A stretch of DNA of 64,000 bases from Vicia villosa. Lineage: Eukaryota; Streptophyta; Magnoliopsida; Fabales; Fabaceae. Below, in pieces: positions 12,037-23,792 of the stretch. Both the position numbers and the translations under genes were made by a program. The notes below the pieces were generated by a model. It searched no databases, was not told the DNA's origin, and saw only the letters and a list, made by a program, of their open reading frames with translations. Location of the stretch: NCBI RefSeq assembly GCF_029867415.1, contig NW_026705187.1, forward strand, positions 124,001-188,000, in the 5' to 3' direction. The first letter of the stretch is position 1. Every line of letters starts with the position of its first letter.

Positions 12037-15000
12037 TTTTGCAGGAAAAGTGTCTTGACATTGCCGAAAGGTTGTGGTTCCTTGATAGCGGATGCTCAAG
12101 ACACATGACAGGAGGCATATCACTTTTCGTTGAGTTTCACGCAAAGAAAAAGGGGTATGTCACCTATGGATATAACAATCGGGGAGCTATACTTGGTAAA
12201 GGAAGTGTAGGTAACCCCTCTACCACAACTATAACTGATGTATTGCTAGTAGAAGGTCTTAAACATAACCTCTTAAGTATAAGTCAATTGTGCGACAAAG
12301 ACTTTAAAGTAACTTTCACAAATTCTGGTTGCACAATAGAACATATTAAGAAAAGAGACATTATGTTTAATTGCTTAAGAGTAAACAACATCTATATGCT
12401 AAACTTGGACGAAGTATCTAAGTCAAGCACCAAGTGTCTAATTGCTCTAGGCGAAGACTCATGGCTTTGGCATAGACGCCTCGCTCACATTAATTTTGAC
12501 TTACTTAACAAGGTTGTCACAAAAGACTTAGTAATCGGCTTACCAAAAATCAAGTTTTCAAAGGATCATCTATGTGATGCTTGTCAAAAGGGAAAGCAAA
12601 CAAAAATCTCTTTTAAATCAAAGAACGTGGTTTCAACATCACGCCCTCTTGAACTCCTTCACATGGATCTCTTTGGCCCTTCAAGGACTAAAAGCATAGG
12701 TGGAAGCATCTATGGTTTTGTCATTGTCGATGATTACTCTAGATTTTGTTGGACAATCTTTCTACCTAGTAAGGATCAAACTTTTCCAGCTTTCACTCAA
12801 TTTTCAAGATTATGTCAAAATAAAATGAACACCAAAATAGTTGCAATTCGAAGTGATCACGGTGGAGAATTTGAAAACTATCTTTTTGAGAAATACTGTG
12901 ATAAACATGGAATTGAGCATAACTTTTCAGCTCCTAGAACACCACAACAAAACGGAGTGGTTGAGCGTAAAAATCGTGTTCTAGAGGAGTTGGCAAGAAC
13001 AATGCTAAATGAGGGTAGTCTACCTAAATATTTCTATGCTGACGCTATTAGCACAGCATGTTATGTTTTGAATAGGATACTGATACGTCCTATACTAAAC
13101 AAAACGCCATATGAATTATTAAAAGGTAGAAAGCCAAATGTGTCACATCTCCACGTATTCGGTTGCAAGTGTTTTGTGTTAAACAATGGCAAGGATAATC
13201 TTGGGAAATTCGATGCTAAAGCTGACGAAGGCATCTTTCTTGGTTATTCTCAATCTAGTAAAGCATATAGGATATACAACAAAAGGTTACTTATAGTAGA
13301 AGAGTCAGTACATGTGTCCTTTGATGAATCTTATGCAAAATGTGTCGAGAAAGGTATATCTTTTGGTAGTGCAGGCCCGTCTACTGAAGACATTGTCAAA
13401 GACAAGGAAGACGAAAATGAAAGTGTTGCAAAGGAGGATGCTAAGCAAGAGAAAATTGAGTCTCATGATAATGTGGAAAAAGAAAGCACCTCAAACAACG
13501 AAGAACTTCCTAAGGCCTGGACAAACGTAAAAGATCATCCAATCGATAACATAATAGGGGACATCTCAAAGGGCGTTACAACACGCTCCAAGATAAGTAA
13601 CTTTTGTCATCATTTTGCTTTTGTTTCACAAGTTGAACCGAAAAATGCTAAGGGCGCATTACTTGATGAGCATTGGCTAATGGCCATGCAAGAGGAATTA
13701 AACCAATTTAAATGGAACGATGTTTGGGACCTTGTCCCTCATCCGGGAGCACATCAAGTAATCGGTACTAGATGGGTTTTTCGTAACAAACTTGATGAAA
13801 ACGGAGTTATTACTAGAAACAAGGCTAGATTAGTAGCTCAAGGCTACAACCAAGAGGAAGGTATTGATTATGAAGAGACGTACGCTCCCGTAGCACGTCT
13901 CGAGGCTATTCGTCTCTTACTTGCTTACGCTTGTTCAAAATAGTTTAAGCTCTTTCAAATGGATGTTAAAAGTGCCTTTCTAAATGGATACATTAATGAA
14001 GAGGTGTATGTAGCTCAACCACCCGGTTTTGAAAATTACAAGTATCCAAACCATGTTTATAAGTTGAAACGTGCTCTATACGGTCTTAAACAAGCTCCTA
14101 GAGCTTGGTGTGAACGTTTAAGAAAATTTCTACTTAGCCAAGGATACTTTAGAGGTAAAGTTGACACTACTCTCTTCATTAAAAGAAAAGGTGAAGATGT
14201 ACTTCTGGTTCAAGTTTATGTAGATGATATTATATTTGGATCGACTAATGCAAAACTTGTCAAAGAATTTTCTAAGCTTATGCAGAGTGAATTTGAGATG
14301 AGTCTCATGGGAGAGCTGAATTTCTTCCTTGGCCTACAAATCAAGCAACTCAGTCATGGAACGTTTGTAAGTCAAACCAAGTATTGTACAGAGTTGCTTA
14401 AAAGATTTGGAATGAGTGAGGCAAAGGAGATTGACACACCTATGGCAACAAATAGTAACCTAGACAAAGATGAGAAAGGTAAAGAGGTTGATGTGAAATT
14501 GTACCGAGGTATGATAGGTTCACTATTATATCTCACAGCTTCAAGACCGGACATCATGTTTAGTGTATGTATGTGTGCAAGATATCAATCTTGTCCAAAG
14601 GAATCACACCTAAAAGCTGTAAAAAGAATTCTACGATATCTACGTGGAACTACTACATATGGCCTATGGTATCCTAAAGGTAATGAATGTTATTTGGTGG
14701 GATTCTCCGACTCCGACTTTGCTGGATGCAAATCCGACAGAAAGAGCACCAGTGGGACATGTCATCTATTCTCAAATTCATTGATAAGCTGGCATAGCAA
14801 GAAACAAGTATCAGTTGCATTATCTACCGCTGAGGCAGAATACGTAGCTGCCGGAAGCTGCTGTGCTCAGAAATTATGGCTCAAGCAACAACTCATTGAC
14901 TTTGGTATTAAGCTTGATCGTATACCTATCATGTGCAACAACACAAGCGCCATAAACTTGAGCAAGAATCCTGTTTTACACTCACGAACCAAGCATATTG

Positions 15001-15170
15001 AAATAAGGCATCACTTCCTAAGAGATCATGTAGAGAAAGGAGAAGTTATATTTGAACATGTAGAGAGCAAGAAGCAACTAGCTGACATCTTCACCAAACC
15101 TCTAGCAACAGAGCAGTTCTTCAAGATTCGTAGGGAATTAGGGATATTAGATATCTCTAATTTGAGCTAA
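12012..15170 (+). pseudogene. Copia Pol polyprotein (protease, integrase, RT, RNase H), one internal stop
   Basis: One frame, broken only by a TAG at 13941-13943. Counting from 12012: protease with [13 protein letters not shown] near residue 22; GAG-pre-integrase domain (LWHRRLAH, then CDACQKGK) near 150-190; integrase core with the acidic triad in [15 protein letters not shown] and NGVVERKNR (about 218, 282, 317); RT with RWVFRNK, MDVKSAFLNG, LYGLKQAPRAW and the active-site YVDD near 736; RNase H with FSDSDFAGCKSDRKSTSG and STAEAEYVAAG near 900-940. The domain order is Ty1/copia. The premature stop falls inside RT, between LLLAYACSK and FQMDVKSAF, so RT and RNase H would not be made from this copy. 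All catalytic motifs otherwise look intact. Confidence 0.93.
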
Positions 15171-15914
15171 ATGCGTTTGTTTTTCCTTAATTTTATTCCT
15201 TTACTTTATATATATTGATTATGCTCACGCTAACATCTCTTTTAGTATGAAGGTAGTTCATCATCAAATCAAGCATCATTCCACATTGACTAGAGGATTA
15301 TACTTCATTATACAAAATGATGACAAGATAGCTACAATTGAGAAAATGGTAACATGTTTGTTGTTCACTTCCAAAAAATTTATTGATACTATAATATGCT
15401 ATCAATTAACATGCTTATAGTGACGTTATACATGCTTTTCCATATCTCATTTACACACATATGTTGATCATCATTCTACATAACATATCACTTTTTGGAC
15501 ATACAAGCATGTAGAATAAGCATATCACCAACATTCATAAGCATATCTCTGCATTTCTAACATTTGAGGCAATTTAGGTCGACCTAATTCGTCTCTGCGT
15601 CGACCTACAGAAAATTTTCTCCCAATTAACAAAATTATGCTCAGTTACGTCGACCTACCCCTCTTTTAGGTCGACCTAATCTGAATTTTTTTTTGGGTCC
15701 TTCTGCTAGGTCGACCCAGCCTCCCTTTAGGTCGACCTACTGATACAAAATTTCCAAAATTGGGCCTGTTGGTCGACCCAGCCCATCTCCATCCATCTTT
15801 ATGCATCCATTTTTCATTCCTCCTCATTCCCAAACACTTGTGTACGGCCAACCCTAATTCTCCTACAGCAAACTCCTCAAATCATCCTCTTTCTCACACA
15901 AATTTCCTCCAACC
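15171..15914 (+). other. Pol to third-ORF spacer
   Basis: About 740 bp without a gene. The first part is AT-rich; the second part (15575 onward) holds the palindrome cluster described separately. Confidence 0.6.
15575..15782 (+). promoter_or_regulatory. Second GGTCGACC palindrome cluster, upstream of third ORF
   Basis: Seven copies of (A/C)GGTCGACC(T/C)A or close variants (about 15575, 15599, 15648, 15669, 15709, 15729, 15770) lie 130-340 bp upstream of the ATG at 15915. This is the same motif as in the LTR U3 cluster, at similar density. It may mark an internal promoter for the third ORF. The motif repetition is seen directly; the promoter role is inference. Confidence 0.45.
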
Positions 15915-17342
15915 ATGGCACCAAAATCAAGAAAGGGAAAGGAAATCGCATCTGGTTCATCTTCTCAACCGATAAGTGCTATAGCTCTTGTTCATCCTGA
16001 TTGTAGGGAAAACTTTGAGAAGTGGCAAATGAAAAGGAAAATTGTTAGGCAATATATCTATAACCCACATGTTGTCAAACATATGCATATTCCCGATGTT
16101 GCAAATTTGATTGAACACCAAAATATTCATCCATTGGTGCGATGTGACACTCCGTACTGTGAAAATACCGTTAGAGCTTTCTATGCAGGGTTCCAAAAAG
16201 GGGACGGTTGTAATTTCCGATTTAAGATGGGATCCAGGTCGCATGTTGTTGACAAACGGGCTTGGATAAGCATTTTTGGCCTCACACTTGTAGGAGATGA
16301 ATTCTGTATGGAAGACTGTGAGTTGCCGACCAATTATGATCATGTAGCCTACATGAGATCCATTCTCAAAGACCCTTTCGTCTTTGACAAGCCAAATGAA
16401 ACAATCACAGCTGGTCACTTAAAGAGAGATCCTAGGCTCCTAAATTGGATCATCTCAAGAGTCATTCGACCAAGAGCAGGAGGATTCTCAAGAATTGAAC
16501 GCAATGAAGTTGTGTTAATGTATCTGCTGCAAAACAGAACGCGTGTACACTGGCCACACTTTCTAGCTGCCAAGTTCCATGAAGTAAAGCAGAAAACTAC
16601 TGCTCTATGTTATGGTTCAATCATTCAAACAATCGTGAACCATTTCGGCATGAAGCTTGATAACTTGCCCTACATCCACACGCAACAGTCTCAAGACTTC
16701 TCCCAAACAACCTTAACCCTCATGGGATACCACTGAGATCCAAATAGGAAAACCTACTATCTCATTCAAAATGTAACCGGAAAGATCATATACAACTATG
16801 ACGATCCTACAGAGTTTGGTCCCCTTGCAGGTAATGATGAAGAAGGCAATGATCAAGACATAGCAAATGATGACGATCACACTATGGAAGATGTTTCACA
16901 TCATCCGGATCCAAACTGGCAATATGTTCCATCACAAGAAGAGGAAATCCCTTGGGGATACACAGCTCAACCTCAGCCGGATCAGTCCAACATCATTTCC
17001 ATGCTTGAAAATATGCAAATCCGTCAACAACAAAACTTCGAAGCACAGCAGCTCCAGTTCCAAAACATGCAACAACTTCAACAAGAGCGCTATGAGGAAC
17101 AACAAAGTCAGTATGCAACTCTACACCGCCTAGCTCAAGAGCACAAAATTGATTTTGAAACCTTTGCGTCTAATTTGATTGAGCGCCAGAATCGCCTTGA
17201 AGAAACAGCAGCAAATAAACATGCCAGTCTGAGCCAACGCTCCAACATCCTTAACACTTCTGTCAATGATCTACTGGAACAAGTTGAAGAGGATCGACCT
17301 CACAGATTCCACAGAGGACGAGGACGACGGGGCAGACATTAG
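15915..17342 (+). pseudogene. Third ORF of Maximus/SIRE element (plant transposon-protein-like), one internal stop
   Basis: Starts MAPKSRKGKEIASGSSSQ and reads in one frame to 17342, broken by a TGA at 16734-16736 (273 residues, then the rest in the same frame). The N-terminal part has a basic nuclear-signal-like start, NTVRAFYAGF and KRAWISIFGLTLVGDEF, resembling the 'putative plant transposon protein' domain often found in legume proteins. The C-terminal part is Gln/Glu-rich and probably coiled-coil (about 16990-17240), ending in the Arg/Gly-rich HRGRGRRGRH. SIRE-lineage elements carry an extra ORF here that has been called envelope-like, but I see no signal peptide and no hydrophobic membrane segment. 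Function unknown; domain name from memory of the pattern. Confidence 0.65.
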
Positions 17343-17698
17343 CAAGCCTTGCATATCATTAGTCGTCTCATTGCATTGCATTTCATTTCATATCTCTATG
17401 TTTTTTTTTTGTCTACCTTAATTACTTGACATTGAGCTTGGTTTTGTAACCTTAATTATGCCTGGATATTATATTGTGCCTTTCTATATCATATTTGATC
17501 TGCACTATTATGATATTGTCTTTCTATATTATTTTTGCCTTCTGCTTCTCTCTTTCTGTTTTCTAGATTTTTGATGTTGTCAAAGGGGGAGATAAATTGA
17601 GAGTACGGGGGAGCTAACGCATACAAGATATGAGCTGTGAATACGGGGGAGCGTTCGTCATTCAAGCAAATGTTTGCCATCATCAAAAAGGGGGAGTT
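17343..17698 (+). other. 3' untranslated region and polypurine tracts
   Basis: No gene. Purine runs recur: AAAGGGGGAGAT (about 17583), ACGGGGGAGC (about 17605 and 17643) and AAAAAGGGGGAGTT (17685-17698). The last directly abuts the 3' LTR and is the expected primer for plus-strand DNA synthesis. Confidence 0.8.
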
Positions 17699-19189
17699 TG
17701 TAAGAACAAGCATACACTCACAAATGAGTTTTAGATTCATGGAAAACATCACAAGCAATCAAATACAAGCGCACAAGTGAATGACTCAAAGAAAATGAAG
17801 TTTTGACCAACTTTGCATCTGTCAGCTCGACCTAGTTCATAATTAGGTTGACCCAAACTGAAGCAAAAATTGCATACTTCTGTTAGGTCGACCCAGAGCT
17901 TCAGCAGGTCGACTCAAAGTGAAGCAAAAAACACCATGTCTCTGTTAGGTCGACTCATCCTCCATCCTAGGTCGACCTAAACTGAAGAAAAGTCTCAAGA
18001 ACGCAACTTAACTGACTTTAGGTTGACCTAAGCTACCAACAGGTCGACTCAACTGGAAGCAATTACAATTTGGCCAAATCTACCTCTGTTAGGTCGACCT
18101 AACCAACAAACTAGGTCGACCTATCTGCTCAAAACTTGCCAAACTTAGTGTGTTTTGCTGATACACAGATCCTGCTCCTTTATATATTCTTTCATGTCAT
18201 TTATTGCAATTCAACACTAACAACTGAAAGATACACAAAGGCTTCTCATCTTCGATCATCGACACAACTCCAACACAACTACACACAATCATTTTTGCAT
18301 TGAGGGTTTGCGTTCAAGATCGATAACGTCCATGGAACGAAATTGAAGATTCCTAGTGGGTGAAGATTTGTGGGGTTTTTGGTGAGTAAAATCTGCGGAT
18401 TTTGCCCTCCAAGATTGGTGAATTTTGGGGGTTTTTATCAAGAGGCTTTATCAAAGATTCAGCTGAGTGTGAAGATTGAAGAACAAGGGTTCGAGGAATT
18501 CAATACACTGCAGCAAGGAAATCAAAGTGAAGCTCTTGGAAGACCTTGATCTGGCTCAAGATTAAGGGGGAAGAAGATTCAAAGGATAAACATAATTGGT
18601 TTATCGTTTATCGCTTTGTTATCTTCTTTGTATAAACTGTTTTCAATAATAATGAAAGACATCCCAATCCCCGTTTGGAATTGGGGGCAGATGTAGTCGT
18701 AGCGAGGACGATCGACGAACTGCCTGAACAAATATCGTGTTGTTATCGCTTTTGTCTTTTCATTTACATTCTGTTCGTACTTGGTTATAATTGCAAACTG
18801 ATCAACGATTCAAGTGTTAAAATTGTGTTTTAAGAACCTTCGTAAATTAAACATCACAATTCACCACATATTGAATCACAATCAATTTGGATATTATCAC
18901 CAAGTGTTTGTGCTTTTGCTTCATCCATTATCAAAGCATTGCAAACAAAGTTTATCAAATCAGAAGTTAATCGTTTTTCATTAGAGCAACGAATTGATTC
19001 TATAATCTATCCTTTCATTGTTAATCCCAATTATCTTGTGGTTTTATCACATATACAACCTTTTCAATAGCGGTCCGGATTAGACGCGAGTCGATCCTGA
19101 ACCGCTTTCGCTTAAGTTTGAAATAATTCCGAAAAACTCTGAGAGATCTATTCACCCCCCCTCTAGATCCTTAAGCCTAGCGTCTAACA
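17699..19189 (+). repeat. 3' LTR of Maximus-type element
   Basis: Uninterrupted 1,491 bp LTR, TGTAAGAACAAG to GTCTAACA. It includes the AGGTCGACC cluster (about 17822-18122) and a TATA-like box at about 18180. It is followed by the right TSD TAAAT (19190-19194). Confidence 0.95.
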
Positions 19190-19194
19190 TAAAT

Positions 19195-20135
19195 ATCTTT
19201 TGTTGAATTAAATTAATTTATCATTTTTTTATTAAATGTTTATTTTTTCTAGTTTAATTAATTAACTTTTAAATGCTAGTCTATGCTAAATAAACTACTT
19301 GATTTTATTTTTAACTTTTAATGTTAATTTTGTATTTCTTAATTAAATTTATTAATTTTATTATTAAAAACTTATTAGTTAATAGAATAGACTTTGTAAT
19401 CAATTTTAGATTGATTGTACTTTGTAATTAATAGTATTATTTCATAATCATTTTAAAAGAAACACGTATATATTCAGGAATACAATTATTATAAGGTCAA
19501 AATATAACAAAAATAAAAATTAAGTAATACACATATATTAATAAGTCATTTTAGAGAAAAACTTCTTCTCTTTCTAATTTGTTGTTTACGTTGTCGATTT
19601 CTGGTTGGCTTAAATATTTGTTGCTACTTTTAATTGAGTTCACATGCCAATTAAATTTAATTCCATTTCTATTTATAGCATACTCTTTTGGAAAGAGATT
19701 TTTTATGGTTGGGATATTTTTAGTTAGCTTTTTTTTAGTGTATGTAATACACATTAATTAGGTTTTACCACAAAATGTGGGACTGGATTAGATCTAAATG
19801 TTTAATTTTATGACAACGACTTAAGTATCTTTTGTTGAATTAAATTAATTTATCATTCTCTATATGAAATGTTTATGTTTTCTAATTTAATTAATTAACT
19901 TTTAAATGATAGTCTATGCTAAATAAACTAGTTAATTTTATAGAAAAGAAACATTAAATTAAGTGTTAAATTCTGATGTCAAAGAAACATATCTCTTCTA
20001 TAAATTAGACAAACCATATCACTCTCTGCTCACTACTCTCTCATCTCATTCTCTGCTCAGTGCTCACTACTCTCTCATCTCATTTTCAATATCACCTCTT
20101 TGTTTATAATTTTCTCTTTCAGAGAACAAAATAAG
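19195..20135. other. Gene-free AT-rich stretch upstream of SCPL pseudogene
   Basis: AT-rich. TTTTGTTGAATTAAATTAAT and the following block recur at about 19198 and 19830 (a diverged direct duplication of some 90 bp). Just before the SCPL start a CT-rich phrase (CTCACTACTCTCTCATCTCATT) is present twice (20029-20095). Confidence 0.6.
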
Positions 20136-21031
20136 ATGTTCAACAAACTTCTAACGTTCTTATTCTTATTTGTGTTCATATCCAGTATAAGAGGGAATTC
20201 CGGTTATGAGAAATACAAAATACTAAGTATGAACAATCAACCCTCGGTTGTTGATTTTAACCAATTTGCTGGTTTTATAACTGTGGACTATAAAAACGGA
20301 AGATCTCTGTTTTTTTATTTTGTTGAGGCTGAGGCTGATCCGGCTTCCAAGCCGGTGTTTCTCTGGATCAACAATGCAGGACCGGGCTGTTCTTCGTATG
20401 GAACTATCTTTGAGAAAGGGCCTTTTAGGCCAACAAGTGAAGGTGGGTTTGTGAAAAATCCACATAGTTGGAACCAAGGTAACTTACTAACCTCTATTTA
20501 ACTTTTCTATTTTGTATATATTTTGTACTCATTTTGCATTTTCTACCTTTGTAAGCTGCAAATATGTTATATTTGGATGCTCCTGCTGGTTTCGGATTTT
20601 CCTACTCCAACAACACTGCCGATTATTCATTAGTACTCAATGATGATTTTGCTGGTAATTATCATCTCATTCTCACTAATGCTTTTCAAACTTTATGTTA
20701 ACAGAGCTTAATTTTAGAAATAGTTTTGTAGTTTTGAATTCTTTTTTTGATATAACATATTAGTGAATTCTATTTCCAGCAAGGGATAACCTTGTATTTC
20801 TTCATCATTGGTTTAATGAATTCTCTCAGTACAAATCAAATGATTTGTACATCGGTGGGGAGAAGAATGCAGGTAGAGTCTTATCTTTCTCTTAAAAAAA
20901 TAGTATTCTCCTTTATTTCAAGGCTCAGTTGGTTTATGCCATGCATATTTGTTTGTGTATAGCCCGCCTTGCAGCTAATCTGGCAGAGCTTATTGTAAAA
21001 AACAACGAAAGCTTCAATCGGGCGTCGTGGT
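20136..21031 (+). pseudogene. Serine carboxypeptidase-like (SCPL, S10 family), decayed N-terminal half
   Basis: Exon 1 (20136-20478) encodes a hydrophobic secretion signal (MFNKLLTFLFLFVFISSIRG) and the S10 start: FNQFAGFITVD, SLFFYFVEAEADPASKPVFL, NNAGPGCSSYG, KGPFRP, NPHSWNQ. Exon 2 (20556-20654) gives ANMLYLDAPAGFGFSYSNNT. Exon 3 (20780-20872) gives DNLVFLHHWFNEFSQYK, then LYIGGEKNA. Exon 4 (about 20963-21031) gives RLAANLAELIVKNNESF. All junctions have GT/AG and keep frame. The family nucleophile lies in GESYAG; here it reads GEKNA, so the catalytic Ser is Lys, and the HY(V/I)P that follows is missing. The C-terminal half with the catalytic Asp and His is not found. Members act as secreted or vacuolar peptidases or acyltransferases. 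This copy should be catalytically dead. Confidence 0.8.
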
Positions 21032-21499
21032 GAGTCAATACATATTTTTATAATTGTTAAAGCACTGTATGTTTGATGAGAACAACAACTAATTTGTTGT
21101 TGATATTTTTGCAGGTGGGAAATTTTGGAAAATTTGTGTATTAATTTTATGGATTTGGAATTACTAAAGTACATCTATGTTTAAGGATTAATTTTTATGA
21201 TTATTTCTGGATCTGTAATAGGTTGGAAAATTCCGATAAGTATTTTTGGATCTGTACTTGTTATTAAAATATGTTTAATTGCTTTAGGTTGGAAAATTCT
21301 GATAAGTATTTCTGGATGTTTAAACAGAAAGAAAACTTTCCTTTGCAGGAACTTCATAGCGTTTCGAATAACTTACCTGATTTTCTTTTATTTATTCACT
21401 TGATCATGTACATCTTGGGTTCTTTTTGTGACAAGTCCAACATAAATGATTTAAAAATTTGGACTTTAAATAATCTGGCACAGGCCTTTAAGACGCTTG
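21032..21499 (+). other. SCPL downstream remnant, no clear gene
   Basis: Contains a donor GTGAGT after exon 4, an acceptor-like TTTTTGCAG at about 21116, and a short diverged repeat (TTGGAAAATTC, GATAAGTATTT) at about 21224 and 21290. A further exon could be drawn but matches nothing I recognise. Confidence 0.4.
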
Positions 21500-22213
21500 C
21501 AGGAATAATGTCGGGATTTCAGAAGCCGGACTTTTGGACCAGAACTCGTGGGTTTGGTCCTTGTACGTTGACACCACTATTTTGACAGAAATGGAGGCTG
21601 CAGAGGAACCGAATGTGAGGATTGCAGAAGCCGGACTTTCGGACCAGAACTCGGGGGTTTGGTCATTGGGCGATAAATCCACTATTTTGACAGAAATGGA
21701 AGCTGCAGAGTTCGCCAGTCTGCATTCCATCTTGCAGCATACATCAGTTCGTTTGGTGGCCTTCAACTGCAGGCTTTTCGGTTAAGTGGGCCTTCGAAAG
21801 GTTATCTAACGGGCTGGATCTGGTCTTAATCTTAAGTGTTGTAACGTTGGAATCTCTGAAGCTTATTTGGAAATCAAAGGCGCCGTCAAATATTCATGTT
21901 TTTGGATGGAGACTGATTCATTATAGACTTCAAACAAGGGATGAATTGAAAAATAATAAACAGTAGTAGAAAACTGGACTCATACAACAGCTTAGATGAA
22001 TTACAAGCAAAGATTGATATTTTGATTCATGTTTCAAAGCAGCTGATGTATTAATTCTCTCAGTTACTTTGAAAAACTAGATGAGTGTTTTAGAATTGAA
22101 GATTTTTTCTTTGTAATGTTTACAGTATAATAATGAATTCATGTATGTCGCTTAAGCTTTCATCCCTATCATTCTCTGGCAATGATCTTCAAATTGACAC
22201 AATCAGAAAAGTT
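21500..22213 (+). repeat. Dispersed repeat, copy 1 (LINE-type RT fragment)
   Basis: This segment matches 31834-32541 in the same orientation at high identity, from GGCACAGGCCTTTAAGACG (about 21479) to GATCTTCAAATTGACACAATCAGAAAAGTTAGT. Copy 1 also has an internal tandem duplication of about 107 bp (GAAGCCGGACTTT...GAGGCTGCAGAG, about 21524 and 21628) absent from copy 2. Confidence 0.8.
21585..21966 (+). pseudogene. RT zinc-binding (zf-RVT) domain fragment, copy 1
   Basis: Reading frames across this stretch give TILTEMEAAEFASLHSILQH, FVWWPSTAG and, from 21838, LESLKLIWKSKAPSNIHVFG followed by WRLIHYRLQTRDELKNN and a stop at 21964-21966. The FSVKSA and WKSKAPSN-HVFGWRL-TRDEL pattern is the zf-RVT domain at the C-terminus of plant LINE ORF2 proteins and their derivatives. 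The copy is frameshifted and lacks the RT core, so it is a dead fragment. Confidence 0.65.
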
Positions 22214-22978
22214 AGTTCACTGAAAAAGAAAAAACTAATATTAATTACTAATTATATTTTAACAACTAATTATTAGCCACATAAACCAACAATAAATAGC
22301 AATTAAATAAAGCAAAAGGTGTATGAATAAACTTGATCAAGAGAGGCTTGATGCTTAATATATGCGCATAAATGTATTAGAAAAACATACCAACATACAA
22401 AACATTAATAGCATAGACATTTCAATAATCACCTACGTTTCTCCAAATAATCTAATTAACACCAACACAAATCAAATTTATCCTTATAAATTTCAATAAA
22501 TAAAGATTGTCACATTAAAGAACCCAAGACATCATCATTCTTGAATAATCTTCAATGAAATCAAACCCAATTTTCAGATAAGTAATTTAAAATCCATAGA
22601 TTTTCTTGAAGATAACTATTATCCGAAATAAAATCTCTAATATGAAATTGCAAGTCTTTTAGTTTTGAAGCTTTTGACAATTTGCGTGAATATGCTATTG
22701 ATTATTCGTATATTTGTAATTTATTTGTTATTTTATTATTCGCGTGTTTGTAACTCATTCGCATTTATATAGTATTATGTTTCCTTAGGCTATTTAGCAT
22801 TGTATCCAAAGTTTATTGATCATTAATCAATTAATTAGATTGTTGGTCCATAATACAGTTTGTTTTTTTTAGCCTAGCAAGTTGGTTTTTATCATTTCAT
22901 CCGGTGTTGTTTGAATTAGAAGTTAGAACACTTAAATCTAGGTGTTAAGTTGTTTGATTCGAATAACGTAATATGTAT
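22214..22978. other. Gene-free AT-rich stretch
   Basis: No ORF, repeat or RNA gene recognised. It ends at the TGTTAGAAC boundary of the next LTR element. Confidence 0.5.
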
Positions 22979-23302
22979 TGTTAGAACTTGTGTTAGGGGT
23001 ATGCTACAAAACATGAACAAGAAGATGAAAACAGTACGATGAAAGTTGAACAAAATAAATTTTAAAGCGTGTGTTTACACTAAACTTTAGGTTCAATTTG
23101 TCCCCCACTAATTTATCTAAATTGGATGCAAATGGGTTGACCAGCAAATCCTCTTCAGGATACTTTGAAAACCTTAACATGAATCGCACATTCACATTAA
23201 GTTTATCGATCAACATTATTTTACCGAATAAAGTTTTCTCCTTTACTCTCGTGCACTAGAAAAATAAAGAAATGACTTAAATATGATTTTTGACTCTTAA
23301 AA

Positions 23303-23749
23303 TGTTGTGAATTCAATGCCACGAACAAAGTATAAAATAAGGGATGAATAAAGGACAAGGAAGAAGAGGAGAACACAAATATTGGTTATAACTGCTATTC
23401 TTTTACTTTCTCTTAAAACAAGATTACAAGTTTACAAGAATAACAAATAACCTCTCTCACCCTAAATTAGGATTTGCAGCTTAGCAATAATGAGAGACTA
23501 GTATGCTATTTATAATAAAACCTAACATACTAACTAATGGGCTTTTTCCACAAGGCCCATTACACAAGCCAACTTAATAAACAAGCTAACTCAACAAATT
23601 AGGGTTTAAACACTAAAACCTAGTTTAACATGCTAACAACCCTAGCATCTTCGAAACAAGCATGTGAACAACCTTCGACTTCATGCTTAACCCTGTCGAA
23701 CCAAGAAGCTACCCTTCGACCATACTAGAGTTCGATCCAATATCTCACA
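23303..23749 (-). repeat. 3' LTR of the nested copia
   Basis: Left-hand 447 bp LTR. The adjacent 23750-23765 is the purine tract on the minus strand (ATCCAAGGTGGAGATT). Confidence 0.92.
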
Positions 23750-23792
23750 AATCTCCACCTTGGATCTAACTCTACAACATCAAGGGAACAAA

